DNA from: JABDGM01 sp963738665
GTDB taxonomy: Bacteria; Planctomycetota; Planctomycetia; Pirellulales; Lacipirellulaceae
Reading direction: 5' to 3'
Length of the DNA: 64,000 nucleotides
NCBI GenBank assembly: GCA_963738665.1
Contig: CAVTXL010000011.1
Span: 124,001 to 188,000 of the forward strand
Both the position numbers and the translations under genes were made by a program. The notes beneath the pieces are model-generated. The model saw only the letters and a program-made list of their open reading frames with translations, made no database searches and had not been told where the DNA came from. Positions 20,721-30,576 of this stretch are shown here, piece by piece (positions within the stretch are counted from its first letter, which is position 1; every line of letters begins with the position of its first letter).

Positions 20721-21146
20721 ATGTCGAGTGATTCAGACCAGCCCTGGTACAAAGACGGCCTGCGCTTCCAGTGCACTGGCTGCGGCGATTGCTGCACCGG
20801 AGCGCCCGGCTACGTTTGGGTCAACAAACAAGACATCGCCGCCCTGTCCGCCGAGACCGGCCTCTCGGTCGACGAGTTTGAGGCCAGGTACGTGCGGCTG
20901 GTCGGCGTCCGCAAGAGCCTCGTCGAATTCGCAAATGGCGACTGCGTCTTCTTCGACAATAAAACCCGCAAGTGCCGCGTCTACCCGGCCCGCCCCCGCC
21001 AATGCCGCACCTGGCCCTTCTGGGACTCCAACATCCGCACCCCCGAAACCTGGGCCGCCACCTGCGAAGCCTGCCCCGGCAGCGGCAAGGGAAAGCTCTA
21101 TCAGCTCGAGCACATCCAACAGCAGGCCGCCGTGATTCGGATTTAA
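20721..21146 (+). CDS. YkgJ family cysteine-cluster protein
   Basis: This 141-residue protein begins with FQCTGCGDCCTGAPGYVWV (about 13-31), the CxxCxxCC signature of the YkgJ (zinc/iron-chelating) family. CVFFDNKTRKCRVYPARPRQCRTWPFW (about 75-101) follows, and a last Cys pair lies at CEACPG. The eight conserved cysteines suggest a metal centre, and no catalytic role has been proven. The protein is cytoplasmic. The gene overlaps nothing and lies convergent with the GH79-like gene, only 8 bases from its stop. Confidence 0.9.
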   Translation: MSSDSDQPWYKDGLRFQCTGCGDCCTGAPGYVWVNKQDIAALSAETGLSVDEFEARYVRLVGVRKSLVEFANGDCVFFDNKTRKCRVYPARPRQCRTWPFWDSNIRTPETWAATCEACPGSGKGKLYQLEHIQQQAAVIRI

Positions 21147-21154
21147 AAAGTTCG

Positions 21155-22715
21155 CTAATAATCTACGACCACCAAGGCAGCGCTCGCTCGTGGTACGTTG
21201 AGGCGCACCTGCGCATCGACTGCCCGCGCCGTCTCTACTTCTTTTGGCGACCACGTTCCTTCCGCTGAAACCTCCGCGCCCGCCAGCGTCACACCGGAAG
21301 TCGATTCGAGAGCGGGCCCCGTCAGCCGCCAAATCTTCGCTTGCTTCGACGTTGCCGGAACTTGCACCGCCAGCTCCAAATCGCGCTTTACGTCCTTGTT
21401 AAAAACGGCAATTCGCAGCTCGCCGTCCATTTCGCCCGCGTAGGCCGTCGCATTGACTCCCGAGGCCGCCAACGCGACTTGTTTCGATTGCGTTCCCGCC
21501 AATTGGTTCGCCAGCAGCATGCCGTAAAAGATCGGCCGCGCATTGAATCCCTGGACCAACTCGCCGGCAATCGGCGTGTAATAACCCCCCTTGGTGTCGC
21601 TGTCGGCCGCGGCCACCAGCTCGCCCGGCATGTGATTTCCCAGCGAAGCCCGCAGAATGCTCCGGCTGCCGCCGTGGAAGTTCACCCCCGTACAGCCGGC
21701 GCTCGCCAGCGCCAGCATGTAGTCGCCGCCCCATAGCGCAGAGGCGAACGCATCACTCATCTCCGGCTTGCCGCCCCGATAGCACGAGTTGCCCTCCGTC
21801 ATACGATAAACCAGATGGTCTCGGGCGGCCGCATCGACGATCGCCTTCGTGCGGCGGGCGATCCCCGGGTTCGCCGCCAACAGCCGCTCCGTCGTGACGC
21901 GCGGGTCGTCCGGCGGCCCTTCCGCGTAATAGTGGCCGGTCACCGTGAGCAAATGCGATCCCAGCTTCTCCGCCGCCCCCTTCGCAAACTGCGGGATCCA
22001 GTTCGAGCTCGAGCCGACGTCCGGCCCGCCAAAATTGGCCTGCGGCACGCGCTCGCGTATCGCCTCGGCATACGCCGTCCACTCTTTCAGATAGTCGGCA
22101 AACCCCCAATTCGCCGGCCGCGTGCGGTTGTTCGCGTTGTGATAAAAATCGGGCTCATTGCCAATCTGAAAGTACAACAATCGCTCGCCCACTTTGCCGG
22201 CTACGTACTCGGCCTCGCGCGGCCCGCTCCGGCGTGTTGTGCCCAAAATCCAGACCGTAAATCAACTGCCAGCCGGTCGCATCCAGGAATTCGGCCAACC
22301 GATCGATCGCCTCGGGCCGAATCATAAACAACTGATTCGGCATCCAGTTTTCCTCCGGCGAACTACCGACCGGCCGAGTCTCCGGCGGCTCGACTGACGC
22401 ATCTGCCTTGAACCAGCACCACTCGCTGCTATTGCCGCCCAGCCGCAACACACCATGCGGGCTCAATAGCCGAAACAAGGCGACCAATTCCAGGTTCGTA
22501 GCCGCGAAAAAACCAGGGTCGGCCAGCTGCGCCAGTTCGTAGCTCAACCCCGAATAGTTTAGCGGAATCAGATGCGACGGCCCGGCCAGGTCGACGGTCA
22601 AACGACCGGCAGCGATGTCGGCCGCCGCCGCGCCAACCTGACCAAAGACCGGGCGGACGCCGCAAGCGCCACCCAAGAAAGCTGCCGTGTTTCTGAGGAA
22701 TTGACGTCGGTTCAT
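21155..22715 (-). CDS. Exported GH79-like glycoside hydrolase, one frameshift
   Basis: It starts MNRRQFLRNTAAFLGG, a twin-arginine-type signal. LLSPHGVLRLGGNSSEWCWF (about residue 83) resembles the (beta/alpha)8 start of GH79/GH39-like retaining glycosidases. A shift near 22235 occurs after LDFGHNTPERA. The second frame continues with EAEYVAGKVGERLLYFQIGNEPDFY, where the Glu of GNEPD is the likely acid/base, and YRMTEGNSCYRGG, whose Glu is the likely nucleophile. The C-terminal ~120 residues form a beta-sandwich (LRIAVFNKD, WRLTGPALES). Substrate is unknown; glucuronoside or a similar polysaccharide is possible from family membership. Confidence 0.8.
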
Positions 22716-22855
22716 GGAAGTTCTCCGGACGCGGCCGTTCCACCGCTGAATATTTTACTATCGTGCACCAATCACGTGTCCAGCGTACAGTAGTTTCCCA
22801 GTTTTCTCTCGTCCAAATCAAGCCGCGGGCGTACACTAAAGGCCGAGGCCGCGAC

Positions 22856-25369
22856 ATGAATTACATCTTGCGTAAATCGGCTTGCGGTATTGGGTTCCTA
22901 TGTTTCTCGATGTTCGCACGTCAAGTCGGCGTTCTCAACGCCGCCGAGCCCCGCGTGCTCGTCGACGGATACCACGTAGAGCGCATCGCCCAACAGCCCG
23001 AGATCGTCACCCCCGTCGGCCTCTCTTTTGATAACCAGGGCCGCTTGCTCGTCGTCGAATCACAAACGCACGAGCGGCCGCAGAACTACGACGGCCCGCC
23101 GACTGACCGCATCCGCCTCGCCACCGACGCCGACGGCGACGGCCGCCTCGATCGCTGGACCACCTTCGCCGACGGCTTCCGCTTCGCCCTCAACGTGCTG
23201 GCCCGGCCCGACGGCGGAGTCTACGTCGTCTCGCGCAGCAAAGTCGAGCTGCTGCGTGACTCGGACGACGACGGCGTCGCCGACCAGCGGACCGATATCC
23301 TGCGACTCGATACTTCGGCCGTGTATCCACACAACGGCCTCTCCGGTATTGCGCTCGATCTGGCGGCGAATGAGCTGGTCGTCTGCCTTGGCGAAAACTT
23401 CGGCGAGCCGTACACGCTTATCGGCAGCGACGGCACGCGGATCGCCGGCAGCGGCGGCCGCAACGGCGTGTTTCGTTGTTCTTTCGCCGGCGAAAAGCTG
23501 CGGCAAATCGCGACCGGCTTCTGGAATCCGTTTGGCGTCTGCGTCGCGCCCCCTGGCCGCGTCTTCGTCGTCGACAACGACCCCGATTCCTGTCCGCCCT
23601 GCCGGCTAGTTCATGTCGTGCCGGGCGGCGATTACGGCTACCTGTACCAATACGGCCGCTCCGGCCTCCACCCGCTGCAATGTTGGGACGGCCAACTCCC
23701 CGGCACGCTTCCGATGGTCGCCGGCGTTGGCGAAGCGCCGACGGCGATCGTCGCGCACCGCGGCCGCCTCTGGGTGACCAGTTGGGGTGAACACACAATT
23801 GAAGCCTATCGCCTTATTCCGCGCGGGGCGTCGTTTTCCGCCACCCGCGAAACAGTCGTTCAGGGAGACGCCGATTTCCGCCCCACCGGCCTCGCCGTCG
23901 CGCCCGACGGCTCGCTTTACTTCGGCGATTGGATCCGCCGCGACTACGGCGTCCACGGTGCCGGCCGCGTGTGGCGGCTCTCGCTGCCATCGGATTCCAA
24001 AGACATCCCGTTTCCACCCCCCTCTGCTGCGGAACAGAAAGCCGACCGGCTGCGGGCGAACAACCGACTGCCGAACTTCGCGACCGACTTCGACGCCAGC
24101 GATCCATTCCTGGCGACGGCCGCCGCCTTCGGCCTCGCGAACAATTCAGAGCCCGCCTCGCAAGCAAGGGAATCGCTAACAGTGGCGCCACTGAACGGCC
24201 CCGCGGCCGCCCGGTTGCAATTGTTAATGGCCAAACGATTAGCAGACCATACAAATCTCGACGACGATCTCCTCCGCGTCGCCCTCCAAGACGATTCACC
24301 CGCCGTGCGCCTCATTGCTGTTCGCTGGATTGCGGACGAACATCACACCAGCCTGGTCGGCGACGTTGCCCGGCTTCTCGACGCGCCCAGCTTGAACGAA
24401 CGCTATTACCTGGCAGTGCTCGCGGCCGTCGATTGGCTCAGCAACCCGCCGCGGCAGCGCAATAGCCAGCTGACCGATGGCCTGCTCGTCCGCGAACTCC
24501 GCAATACCGAGCGGCCGCCGGCAACGCAAGTCCTCGCTCTGCGACTGCTGGCGCCAAATAATTCCTTCCTAACCTCAGATCGGTTGCGTTTCTATCTGCA
24601 GTCCAATCATCCGCCGCTGCGCCTGGCCGCCGTCCGGGCACTCGCCCAGCAAACGCGGCCCGAGCGGTTCGAACTGCTCGGCGAAGTCGCCCGCGACGCC
24701 AGCCAGAAGGACCAGGTCCGCGCCGAGGCCGTCATGGGCCTCGGGGCGGAGGCCGCGCGCTTTGAACCCCTTCTCGAAGAACTCGCTGAAGCTGAAGGCG
24801 ACAACCAAGTGGTTAAGCAAGAGGCGTCCCGCGTGCTGCGGCTGGCCCATCTGAAACCGTCCGTTGCCGAAACCAAGCCACCGGCCGCCGACATCCAAGC
24901 CTGGCTGGCCCTCGTTGCCCAACCTGGCGACGCCGCCGCCGGCCGCCGCCTCTTCTTTAGTGCCGTCGCCTCTCGCTGTAGCATCTGCCACCGGGTCGAA
25001 GGGCAGGGGGGCACGGTTGGGCCCGACCTTACCGGAATCGGTCGCCGCGTCTCCCGCGAGCGCCTTTTGACCTCAATCTTGCGGCCCAGCCTCGAAATTG
25101 CCCCGCAATATCAAAGCTGGGAATTGCGGACCGCCAACGGCCGGTCGTATTCCGGCTTGCGACTGCCCGAGGCCGGCGACAACGGAAGCGAGGAGTACAT
25201 GGATTCCGCCGGCGATCGCTTTCAGCTCGCCAGCGAGACGATTGAATCGCGCCGGCCGTCGGCGGCATCCGTCATGCCCGACGGCTTGGCAAGATTGATT
25301 TCGATCGACGACCTTCGCGATCTATTGACCTTTCTGACATCACCCGGCTACGATGAATCTGAAATGTAA
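22856..25369 (+). CDS. Planctomycete-type membrane-bound dehydrogenase with HEAT region and C-terminal CxxCH heme domain
   Basis: I chose the ATG at 22856 (MNYILRKSACGIGFL), which gives a signal peptide; an earlier in-frame start at 22763 lacks one. The N-terminal ~400 residues form a six-bladed propeller like PQQ glucose/sorbosone dehydrogenases, and repeated DGDGRLDR / DSDDDGVADQ acidic loops may bind calcium. This matches TIGR02604 (Pirellula/Verrucomicrobium N-terminal domain). A HEAT-like helical region follows (about 440-680), then the TIGR02603-type heme module with RCSICHRVEGQGGTVGPDLTGIG near 710. It probably oxidises a sugar or alcohol in the periplasm and passes electrons through heme. 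Frame intact over 838 residues. Confidence 0.93.
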   Translation: MNYILRKSACGIGFLCFSMFARQVGVLNAAEPRVLVDGYHVERIAQQPEIVTPVGLSFDNQGRLLVVESQTHERPQNYDGPPTDRIRLATDADGDGRLDRWTTFADGFRFALNVLARPDGGVYVVSRSKVELLRDSDDDGVADQRTDILRLDTSAVYPHNGLSGIALDLAANELVVCLGENFGEPYTLIGSDGTRIAGSGGRNGVFRCSFAGEKLRQIATGFWNPFGVCVAPPGRVFVVDNDPDSCPPCRLVHVVPGGDYGYLYQYGRSGLHPLQCWDGQLPGTLPMVAGVGEAPTAIVAHRGRLWVTSWGEHTIEAYRLIPRGASFSATRETVVQGDADFRPTGLAVAPDGSLYFGDWIRRDYGVHGAGRVWRLSLPSDSKDIPFPPPSAAEQKADRLRANNRLPNFATDFDASDPFLATAAAFGLANNSEPASQARESLTVAPLNGPAAARLQLLMAKRLADHTNLDDDLLRVALQDDSPAVRLIAVRWIADEHHTSLVGDVARLLDAPSLNERYYLAVLAAVDWLSNPPRQRNSQLTDGLLVRELRNTERPPATQVLALRLLAPNNSFLTSDRLRFYLQSNHPPLRLAAVRALAQQTRPERFELLGEVARDASQKDQVRAEAVMGLGAEAARFEPLLEELAEAEGDNQVVKQEASRVLRLAHLKPSVAETKPPAADIQAWLALVAQPGDAAAGRRLFFSAVASRCSICHRVEGQGGTVGPDLTGIGRRVSRERLLTSILRPSLEIAPQYQSWELRTANGRSYSGLRLPEAGDNGSEEYMDSAGDRFQLASETIESRRPSAASVMPDGLARLISIDDLRDLLTFLTSPGYDESEM

Positions 25370-25495
25370 CAGCGGCTTCTCTTCAGCGCTGCTACATTCG
25401 GCGGCGAACTATAAAGCCAGCCAAGAGGCGGTGGGGCTGAGGAACAGTTGGGGTATGGCTTAGTGATCGGTGATTGCTAGGCAGAGGGTCCCAGC

Positions 25496-26526
25496 GTGAT
25501 TCAATTCGCTGTTTGTACCGACGGGCGCGGCCGCATGCTGCGTGGCGTCCGGGCTGTCGTTTATTTTCGCCGATGCCCTTCTGGTTTTACCCTTGTCGAG
25601 CTGCTCGCTGTCATATCGATCATCGCCATTCTGATCGGCCTGTTGCTACCGGCCATACAAGCCGCCCGCGAAGCGGCCCGTTTGACTCACTGTCGTAACA
25701 ATTTGAAACAGATCGCGGCCGCTGTGCAGCAATTCGAGGCCACGAACCGCTACTTTCCCGGCCACGGCGGTGAAGCCCAGCCGATGGATGCTGTTTTCGA
25801 CGCCGACCATGCCCGCCAAGCGCGCTCGATGCCGGTGACGGGCAGTTGGCTGATGCAGGCCTGCAACTACATGGAGGCCGGGCAAATTACTGACGCAATG
25901 CTCCGGGCGGCGCAGCGCCGAGCGACGCAGGCAGAAGCGGCCGTCGCTGTCGCGACACCCATTCCCACGCTCTACTGCCCAACTCGCCGCGCGCGAATTG
26001 CTTACCCACTAACCGGATCGGAAGCGTCCGCCTGGGGCGTGAAAATCGGTGGCCGAACCGATTATGCGATGAACGCCGGCAGCGGTACCCCGACGCAAGG
26101 TTCCTTTCAGGGGGAACAGAGGCAAGGGACTCGCATTGACCATGATGGCATTTGGTCGTACGGACGGCAGATCACTGCCGCTAACGTCGCGGACGGCTTA
26201 TCGCACACCTACCTCGTGGGCGAAAAGGCGATGGACCCGCGCCAATATACGACCGGACTCGACCATGGTGACCGCGCCCGGCAGCCGGTTTGGCCAATAG
26301 CAGCGGGGCCTCAAATTCTTACATCCGCTTTGCCGCACGCCCCCCGATTCGCGACGTGGTCCAGGGCTGCAACACATGCCATGACTTTGGCAGCGCGCAT
26401 TTGACCCTCTGGAATATGGCCATGGCCGACGGCTCGGTCCGCGGCTTTGCCTACTCGATGGACATCCGGCTGCATCTGGCGTTGGCTTCCATCAATGGCG
26501 GTGAAAACACGATAGGAAATGAGTAA
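25496..26526 (+). CDS. DUF1559 pseudopilin-like protein, copy 1, one frameshift
   Basis: It starts with GTG at 25496 after a purine-rich AGAGGG. A 30-residue leader ends at Gly30 before FTLVELLAVISIIAILIG, a type IV prepilin signal with Glu at +5 of the mature protein. DUF1559 follows: LPAIQAAREAARLTHCRNNLKQI, then TPIPTLYCPTRRARIAYPLT, GRTDYAMNAGSG, VADGLSHTYLVGEKAM. A single-base shift near 26285 moves the reading frame; the next frame carries IRFAARPPIRD and WNMAMADGSVRGF to a stop at 26524-26526. It is membrane-anchored and probably assembled by a pseudopilus-type system. A tandem paralogue lies 105 bases downstream. Confidence 0.9.
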
Positions 26527-26631
26527 GCCGCCAAACATTTCCGAGAAGTCGGCAATTGGCAGCAACATTACGTTGCAAACGGGCGCAGGCTCGCAACGCG
26601 AAGCAAAATCAAAATATCGGAGGATTTCAGC

Positions 26632-27675
26632 GTGGCCGACCTTGCCTCTCTGCGAAATACGTCCGTCCCCTGTCGCGACCGCGTTGGCCGCAGCTGTTTA
26701 TCGCACTTGCGCGGGCCTGGGTTTACGCTTGTCGAGTTGCTGGTCGTCATCGCGATCATCGGCATTCTCATCGGCCTGCTGCTGCCGGCGTTGCAGTCGG
26801 CCCGCGAGGCGGCTCGCCTGACGCAGTGCAAAAGCAACCTGCGGCAGATCTCGACAGCGATCCACACTTTTGAATCGGTGAATAAATACTTCGCTGGCCA
26901 TGGCGGCGAGCGTGCACCACGGGGGATCGACTTCGGTCCCGGACGAACTGCCAGTGGCGCGAACCCCTCGGGAAACTGGGTGCTCCACGCGCTCGAATAC
27001 ATGGAAGCCGCTGAAGTGGCCAAAGCGATGCTTCCTTCGGCAAAGAACTCGAACACCAGCGAGGCGGTGAAACGGGCAGTGCAAACGCCAATCCCCACGT
27101 TGATCTGCCCCACGCGTCGCGCACCCGTGGCCTATCCTTTAAATCCCAATGGGGCTGAATTCCGGGCCTATCGAGTCTATCAAGCCGGCCGCACCGATTA
27201 CGCCATGAACGGCGGCGCTTCCACCGTTGCCGGCAGCAAGGGCTTGAAAGATGCCACTCGGCCCAGCTTTCCTTATTTTACAGTTCAATACGACGGAGTC
27301 TGGGCATTGAATCGGCAAATTACGGCAGGGCAGATTGCGGACGGGCTTTCGCATACCTATCTGGTTGGTGAAAAAGTCATGGACTCGCAACACTATACCG
27401 ACGGCCTTGACTACGGCGATCGTGGTCCGATTGTCGGGTTAATCGATCATGATGGTGCGGCAAACGCCTATGTGCGATTCGCTGCCGACCCGCCGTCACG
27501 CGACGGTCCGCAGAATTGTTTGTCCTGCCACGGCTGGGGCAGTGCCCACATCAGTGGCTGGAACATGGCCTTTGCCGACAGCTCGGTCCGCACACTCAAC
27601 TATTCGATCGACATCAAGCTCTACCGCGCCATGGCCTCGATCAACGGCAACGAGTATCTCGGCGATTCCAACTAA
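26632..27675 (+). CDS. DUF1559 pseudopilin-like protein, copy 2
   Basis: Intact 347-residue paralogue of the preceding gene. GTG start at 26632 has a good Shine-Dalgarno (GGAGG about 10 bases upstream). The 30-residue leader ends before FTLVELLVVIAIIGILIG, with Gly30 as the predicted prepilin peptidase site. DUF1559 landmarks appear in order: LQSAREAARLTQCKSNLRQI, ICPTRRAPVAYPLN, GRTDYAMNGG, IADGLSHTYLVGEKVMD and WNMAFADSSVRTLNYSID near the end. The close similarity in leader length and domain order to copy 1 shows tandem duplication. Function of DUF1559 is unknown; the family is greatly expanded in planctomycetes. Confidence 0.93.
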   Translation: MADLASLRNTSVPCRDRVGRSCLSHLRGPGFTLVELLVVIAIIGILIGLLLPALQSAREAARLTQCKSNLRQISTAIHTFESVNKYFAGHGGERAPRGIDFGPGRTASGANPSGNWVLHALEYMEAAEVAKAMLPSAKNSNTSEAVKRAVQTPIPTLICPTRRAPVAYPLNPNGAEFRAYRVYQAGRTDYAMNGGASTVAGSKGLKDATRPSFPYFTVQYDGVWALNRQITAGQIADGLSHTYLVGEKVMDSQHYTDGLDYGDRGPIVGLIDHDGAANAYVRFAADPPSRDGPQNCLSCHGWGSAHISGWNMAFADSSVRTLNYSIDIKLYRAMASINGNEYLGDSN

Positions 27676-28319
27676 ACAGCGGCTGATGTGGTCGACAGTT
27701 GTGGCTGCCAATTGATGGGGCCCGTCTCCCCCTGTTGTGGCACAGTCTCCCGACCCTGCGGTTGTGGCCGTTCTCTCGATCGTGCCACGGTCCGTCGTCG
27801 CGGCACAACCCCAGTCCCCGGCGACGTGACTGCGGACTTTGGCGTCTGCGCCGGGAAAGCGGCCACGTGACGAACCCTCACGGCCTGGTAGTCCCTAAAC
27901 GACCACTCGTCAGCTTGCCGGCAGTTTGTATCGATTAGTTCAAGTTTGCCGGTCAGCCCGTCGATGATCATACCGCGACGAATCGCGCCGCTCCTTCGCC
28001 CACGCGGGTTGCCCGAATTGCTTGCAAGTTGTTTTCTTAAAACAAGTTGTAGCAAATCCGGCTCCGGCGAGGGGGAATCGAAGCCGCTCCATTCGACGTT
28101 AAGTTCTTTGGCAATATGGATTTAATGCCCGACTTCGACTCCCGGAAAGGGGCGTCGAACAATTGGCGTTATTGGCCACGATCGGGCCCCTTTGCCGGCC
28201 CCAATCTTGACACTAGTGCTTGTGCCAATTACACTTGGGACGTGAGAATCACCAAGCGGGGCGGCGGTTTCGGCGGTCGGTTCTGCCGGAATTGCCAATT
28301 CTCGTAGGGGACACATCTC
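27676..28319. other. Spacer between DUF1559 copy 2 and HU gene
   Basis: I see no supportable gene in these 644 bases. Short open frames have no recognisable motif. The last 15 bases include AGGGGAC, a likely ribosome-binding site for the HU gene. Confidence 0.4.
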
Positions 28320-28700
28320 GTGACCAAGAAAGAGATTGTTAAAACCATCTCCGAGGAGATTGGGCTCACCCAGCTCAAGACCAAGGAGATCGTTCAGAAA
28401 ACGTTTGACGCTATTGTCGAAACCCTTGTCGAAGACCACCGTATTGAGCTACGCAATTTTGGCGTCTTTGAGGTCAAGCGCCGCGCGGCCCGAAAGGCCC
28501 GCAACCCGCGCACCGGCGACAAGGTCTATGTGCCTGAGAAATTTGTAGTTACGTTCAAGCCAGGCAAGGAAATGGAAGAACGAGTCCGCGAAATGGAACG
28601 CCGTGCCGCCGAACAGGCCGAGCGCGAGCGGATGAATGGCGCCCCAACTGCCGATCGGCCCCTGCATTATGACGAAAGCCCTTCGCCGCCAACGAGTTAG
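28320..28700 (+). CDS. HU/IHF family nucleoid DNA-binding protein
   Basis: GTG start at 28320. The first ~90 residues are a classic HU/IHF fold: MTKKEIVKTISEEIGLTQ, then VEDHRIELRNFGVFEVKRRAARKARNPRTG, where RNP is the beta-arm tip with the intercalating Pro, and VTFKPGKEMEERV. The ~35-residue Glu/Arg-rich C-terminal extension is longer than in E. coli HU and may add DNA or protein contacts. It binds and bends DNA in the nucleoid. An assignment to the IHF-like or HU-like branch is not possible by eye. Confidence 0.94.
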   Translation: MTKKEIVKTISEEIGLTQLKTKEIVQKTFDAIVETLVEDHRIELRNFGVFEVKRRAARKARNPRTGDKVYVPEKFVVTFKPGKEMEERVREMERRAAEQAERERMNGAPTADRPLHYDESPSPPTS

Positions 28701-29202
28701 AGCGCCACAAAACGCCGCAAAGCCAGCTCCACTACCCAAACAGCAAATCTCTCCAGGTGCAGACAGCACCGCTGGCTTGTAACTGCTAGCCCGGATAGGC
28801 CTGCCGATCGAGCGAATCTGCTCTCGGCGCAGCGGACAAATCCCGCTATTGTCCGCGTCACTCTTCCACCACCGTCGGAGCGAATTCGCGTCACGCGTCG
28901 CCACCGACGAACTTTTCCGACTTTTGTGTCCGACCGCGATCGCTGCGCTCGATCGGACGTTTTGCGTCCATTCGCGCCGGCGTTTGAGATTGCATTACCA
29001 GTCTGCGAAGGCAAGTTGGGAACTCCGTACCCTCTCGCCGGCGAATTGCCGTCGTGTTGGTGCACCAGGTCTCAACGGCAATTCGATGAACTGCCGCGCC
29101 GCTGCGCCACTGAATGGCGGCCAACTTGGGAAAACTCATCACGGCCATGGGCCGCACGATAAATCAACCGAAGCTCATCCAGCTGCTCAGGGAGACGAGC
29201 GT
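28701..29202. other. Spacer with no recognised gene
   Basis: About 500 bases between HU and the small exported protein. No recognisable protein motif, repeat or RNA gene was seen. Confidence 0.4.
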
Positions 29203-29420
29203 ATGCGCAAGATTCTTTTCGCCAGCGTCGCCGCCATATTGATGGCCGCCAACTCGGGTTGTTTCATTCCGATCTACTCGGCCGACCCGGCTCGACCGCA
29301 CAGCAGCTCATCTTCACGTCCGAAGACCTGCGCCTGTTCCTCGACGACTGGGAACGCATCTGGTTCCTCGATCAGCCCAGCCACCTGACGCCCTTCCGCG
29401 TCCACGGCGGGATTATCTAA
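29203..29420 (+). CDS. Small exported protein of about 72 residues, one frameshift
   Basis: ATG at 29203 follows GGGAGACGAGCGT. It encodes MRKILFASVAAILMAANSGC, a signal peptide with a possible lipobox Cys at residue 20, then FIPIYSADPA. Near 29300 the frame is lost. The next frame continues with TAQQLIFTSEDLRLFLDDWE, then RIWFLDQPSHLTPFRVHGGII and a TAA at 29418-29420. The second half is not random in character: it is rich in Trp, Phe and acidic pairs. The arrangement recalls small lipoprotein-like proteins of planctomycetes that end in a THGG/VHGG tail, though I cannot verify the family here. Function unknown. Confidence 0.6.
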
Positions 29421-29504
29421 CATCTATCGCAGCGCCGGCGCAGGCATTGCAAATCGTCGCCGCACGACTGAAAATCAGAGGCTGCGGCGATCAAAAGCCG
29501 ACTA

Positions 29505-30481
29505 ATGACCCTGCGTGCCAAGGCAAACAGCGGCGCTGCCATGCGATCAGGCTCAGTCAATCAGCGCCCCGTTGATCTTGGTGTCGAGCTCGGCCGCTTG
29601 CGGCTGCCGAATCCGGTCCTCGTCGCTTCGGGCACGTTCGGCTACGCCCGCGAAATGGCCGGTCTCGTCGATCTCCACCGCCTCGGCGGTATTTTGCCGA
29701 AGACGATCACCCAAGAGCCGCGGCCCGGCAACGCCCCTTGGCGCACCGTCGAGACGGCCGCTGGCATGCTCAACTCGATCGGCCTGGATAACGACGGGAT
29801 CGAGGCCTTCATCGCGCACCACTTGCCGTACCTGGCATCGCTCGGCGTGCCGATCATCGTCAGCATTGCCGGCCGCACGCACGACGAATTCGTGGCCATG
29901 ACGGCCCGGCTCGACGGCCTCGCCGGCGTCGCCGCCCTGGAGCTGAACATCTCCTGCCCGAACGTCACCGGCGGCGTCGATTTCGGCACCGATGCGGCCA
30001 TGTGCGAGCGGCTCGTCGCCGACTGCCGCCGCGCCACGGCCGCACCGATCATCGCCAAGCTGACGCCCAACGTGACCAGCATCGCCGGAGATCGCCCGCG
30101 CCGCCGAAGCGGGCGGCGCCGACGCCATTTCGCTCATCAACACCTGTCTGGGCATGGCGGTCGACTGGCGCACGCCGGCGGCCGATGCTGGGCAACGTCA
30201 TGGGCGGCCTTAGCGGCCCGGCCATCAAGCCGATCGCCCTGCGGGCCGTCTACCAGGTCGCCCAGGCCGTGAAAACGCCGCTCATCGGCATCGGCGGCAT
30301 CGCCACGATCGACGACGTCATGGAGTTTCTCGTGGCCGGGGCCACAGCCGTTCAACTCGGCACCGTGAACTTCTACAATCCAAAGGCGTCAATGGAAGTG
30401 CTCGACGCCTTGCCGGCAGCCCTGGCCGAGGCCAGGGGCTCGACCGTCGCCGAAGTCGTCGGCACACTAAGGACCAAGTAA
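29505..30481 (+). CDS. pyrD: Dihydroorotate dehydrogenase, class 1B type, two frameshifts
   Basis: Motifs follow the PyrD order: LRLPNPVLVASGTFGYA, GGILPKTITQEPRPGN, AAGMLNSIGLDNDG, LELNISCPNVTGG (Cys is the class 1 catalytic base) and IAKLTPNVTSI. An extra G near 30091 and an extra C near 30178 break the frame. Bridging them gives EIARAAEAGGADAISLINT, MLGNVMGGLSGPAIKPIALR, TPLIGIGGIATIDDVMEFL and GATAVQLGTVNF to the stop at 30481. The enzyme oxidises dihydroorotate to orotate with FMN; class 1B normally works with PyrK, which is not seen here. Start may be 29505 or the in-frame ATG at 29541. Confidence 0.92.
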
Positions 30482-30488
30482 ACCAAGT

Positions 30489-30562
30489 GTGCGGGATGCA
30501 GGATGCGGACGCAGGGGAATCCTGTTGATCCGCGCTGATTTCTGCCGCATCCGCATCCCGCA
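30489..30562. repeat. Inverted-repeat intergenic element between pyrD and trpS
   Basis: GTGCGGGATGCAGGATGCGG on the left pairs imperfectly with CCGCATCCGCATCCCGCA on the right, leaving a loop of about 30 bases. It fills nearly the whole spacer. Confidence 0.6.
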
Positions 30563-30576
30563 ATCCGTCAATCCTC

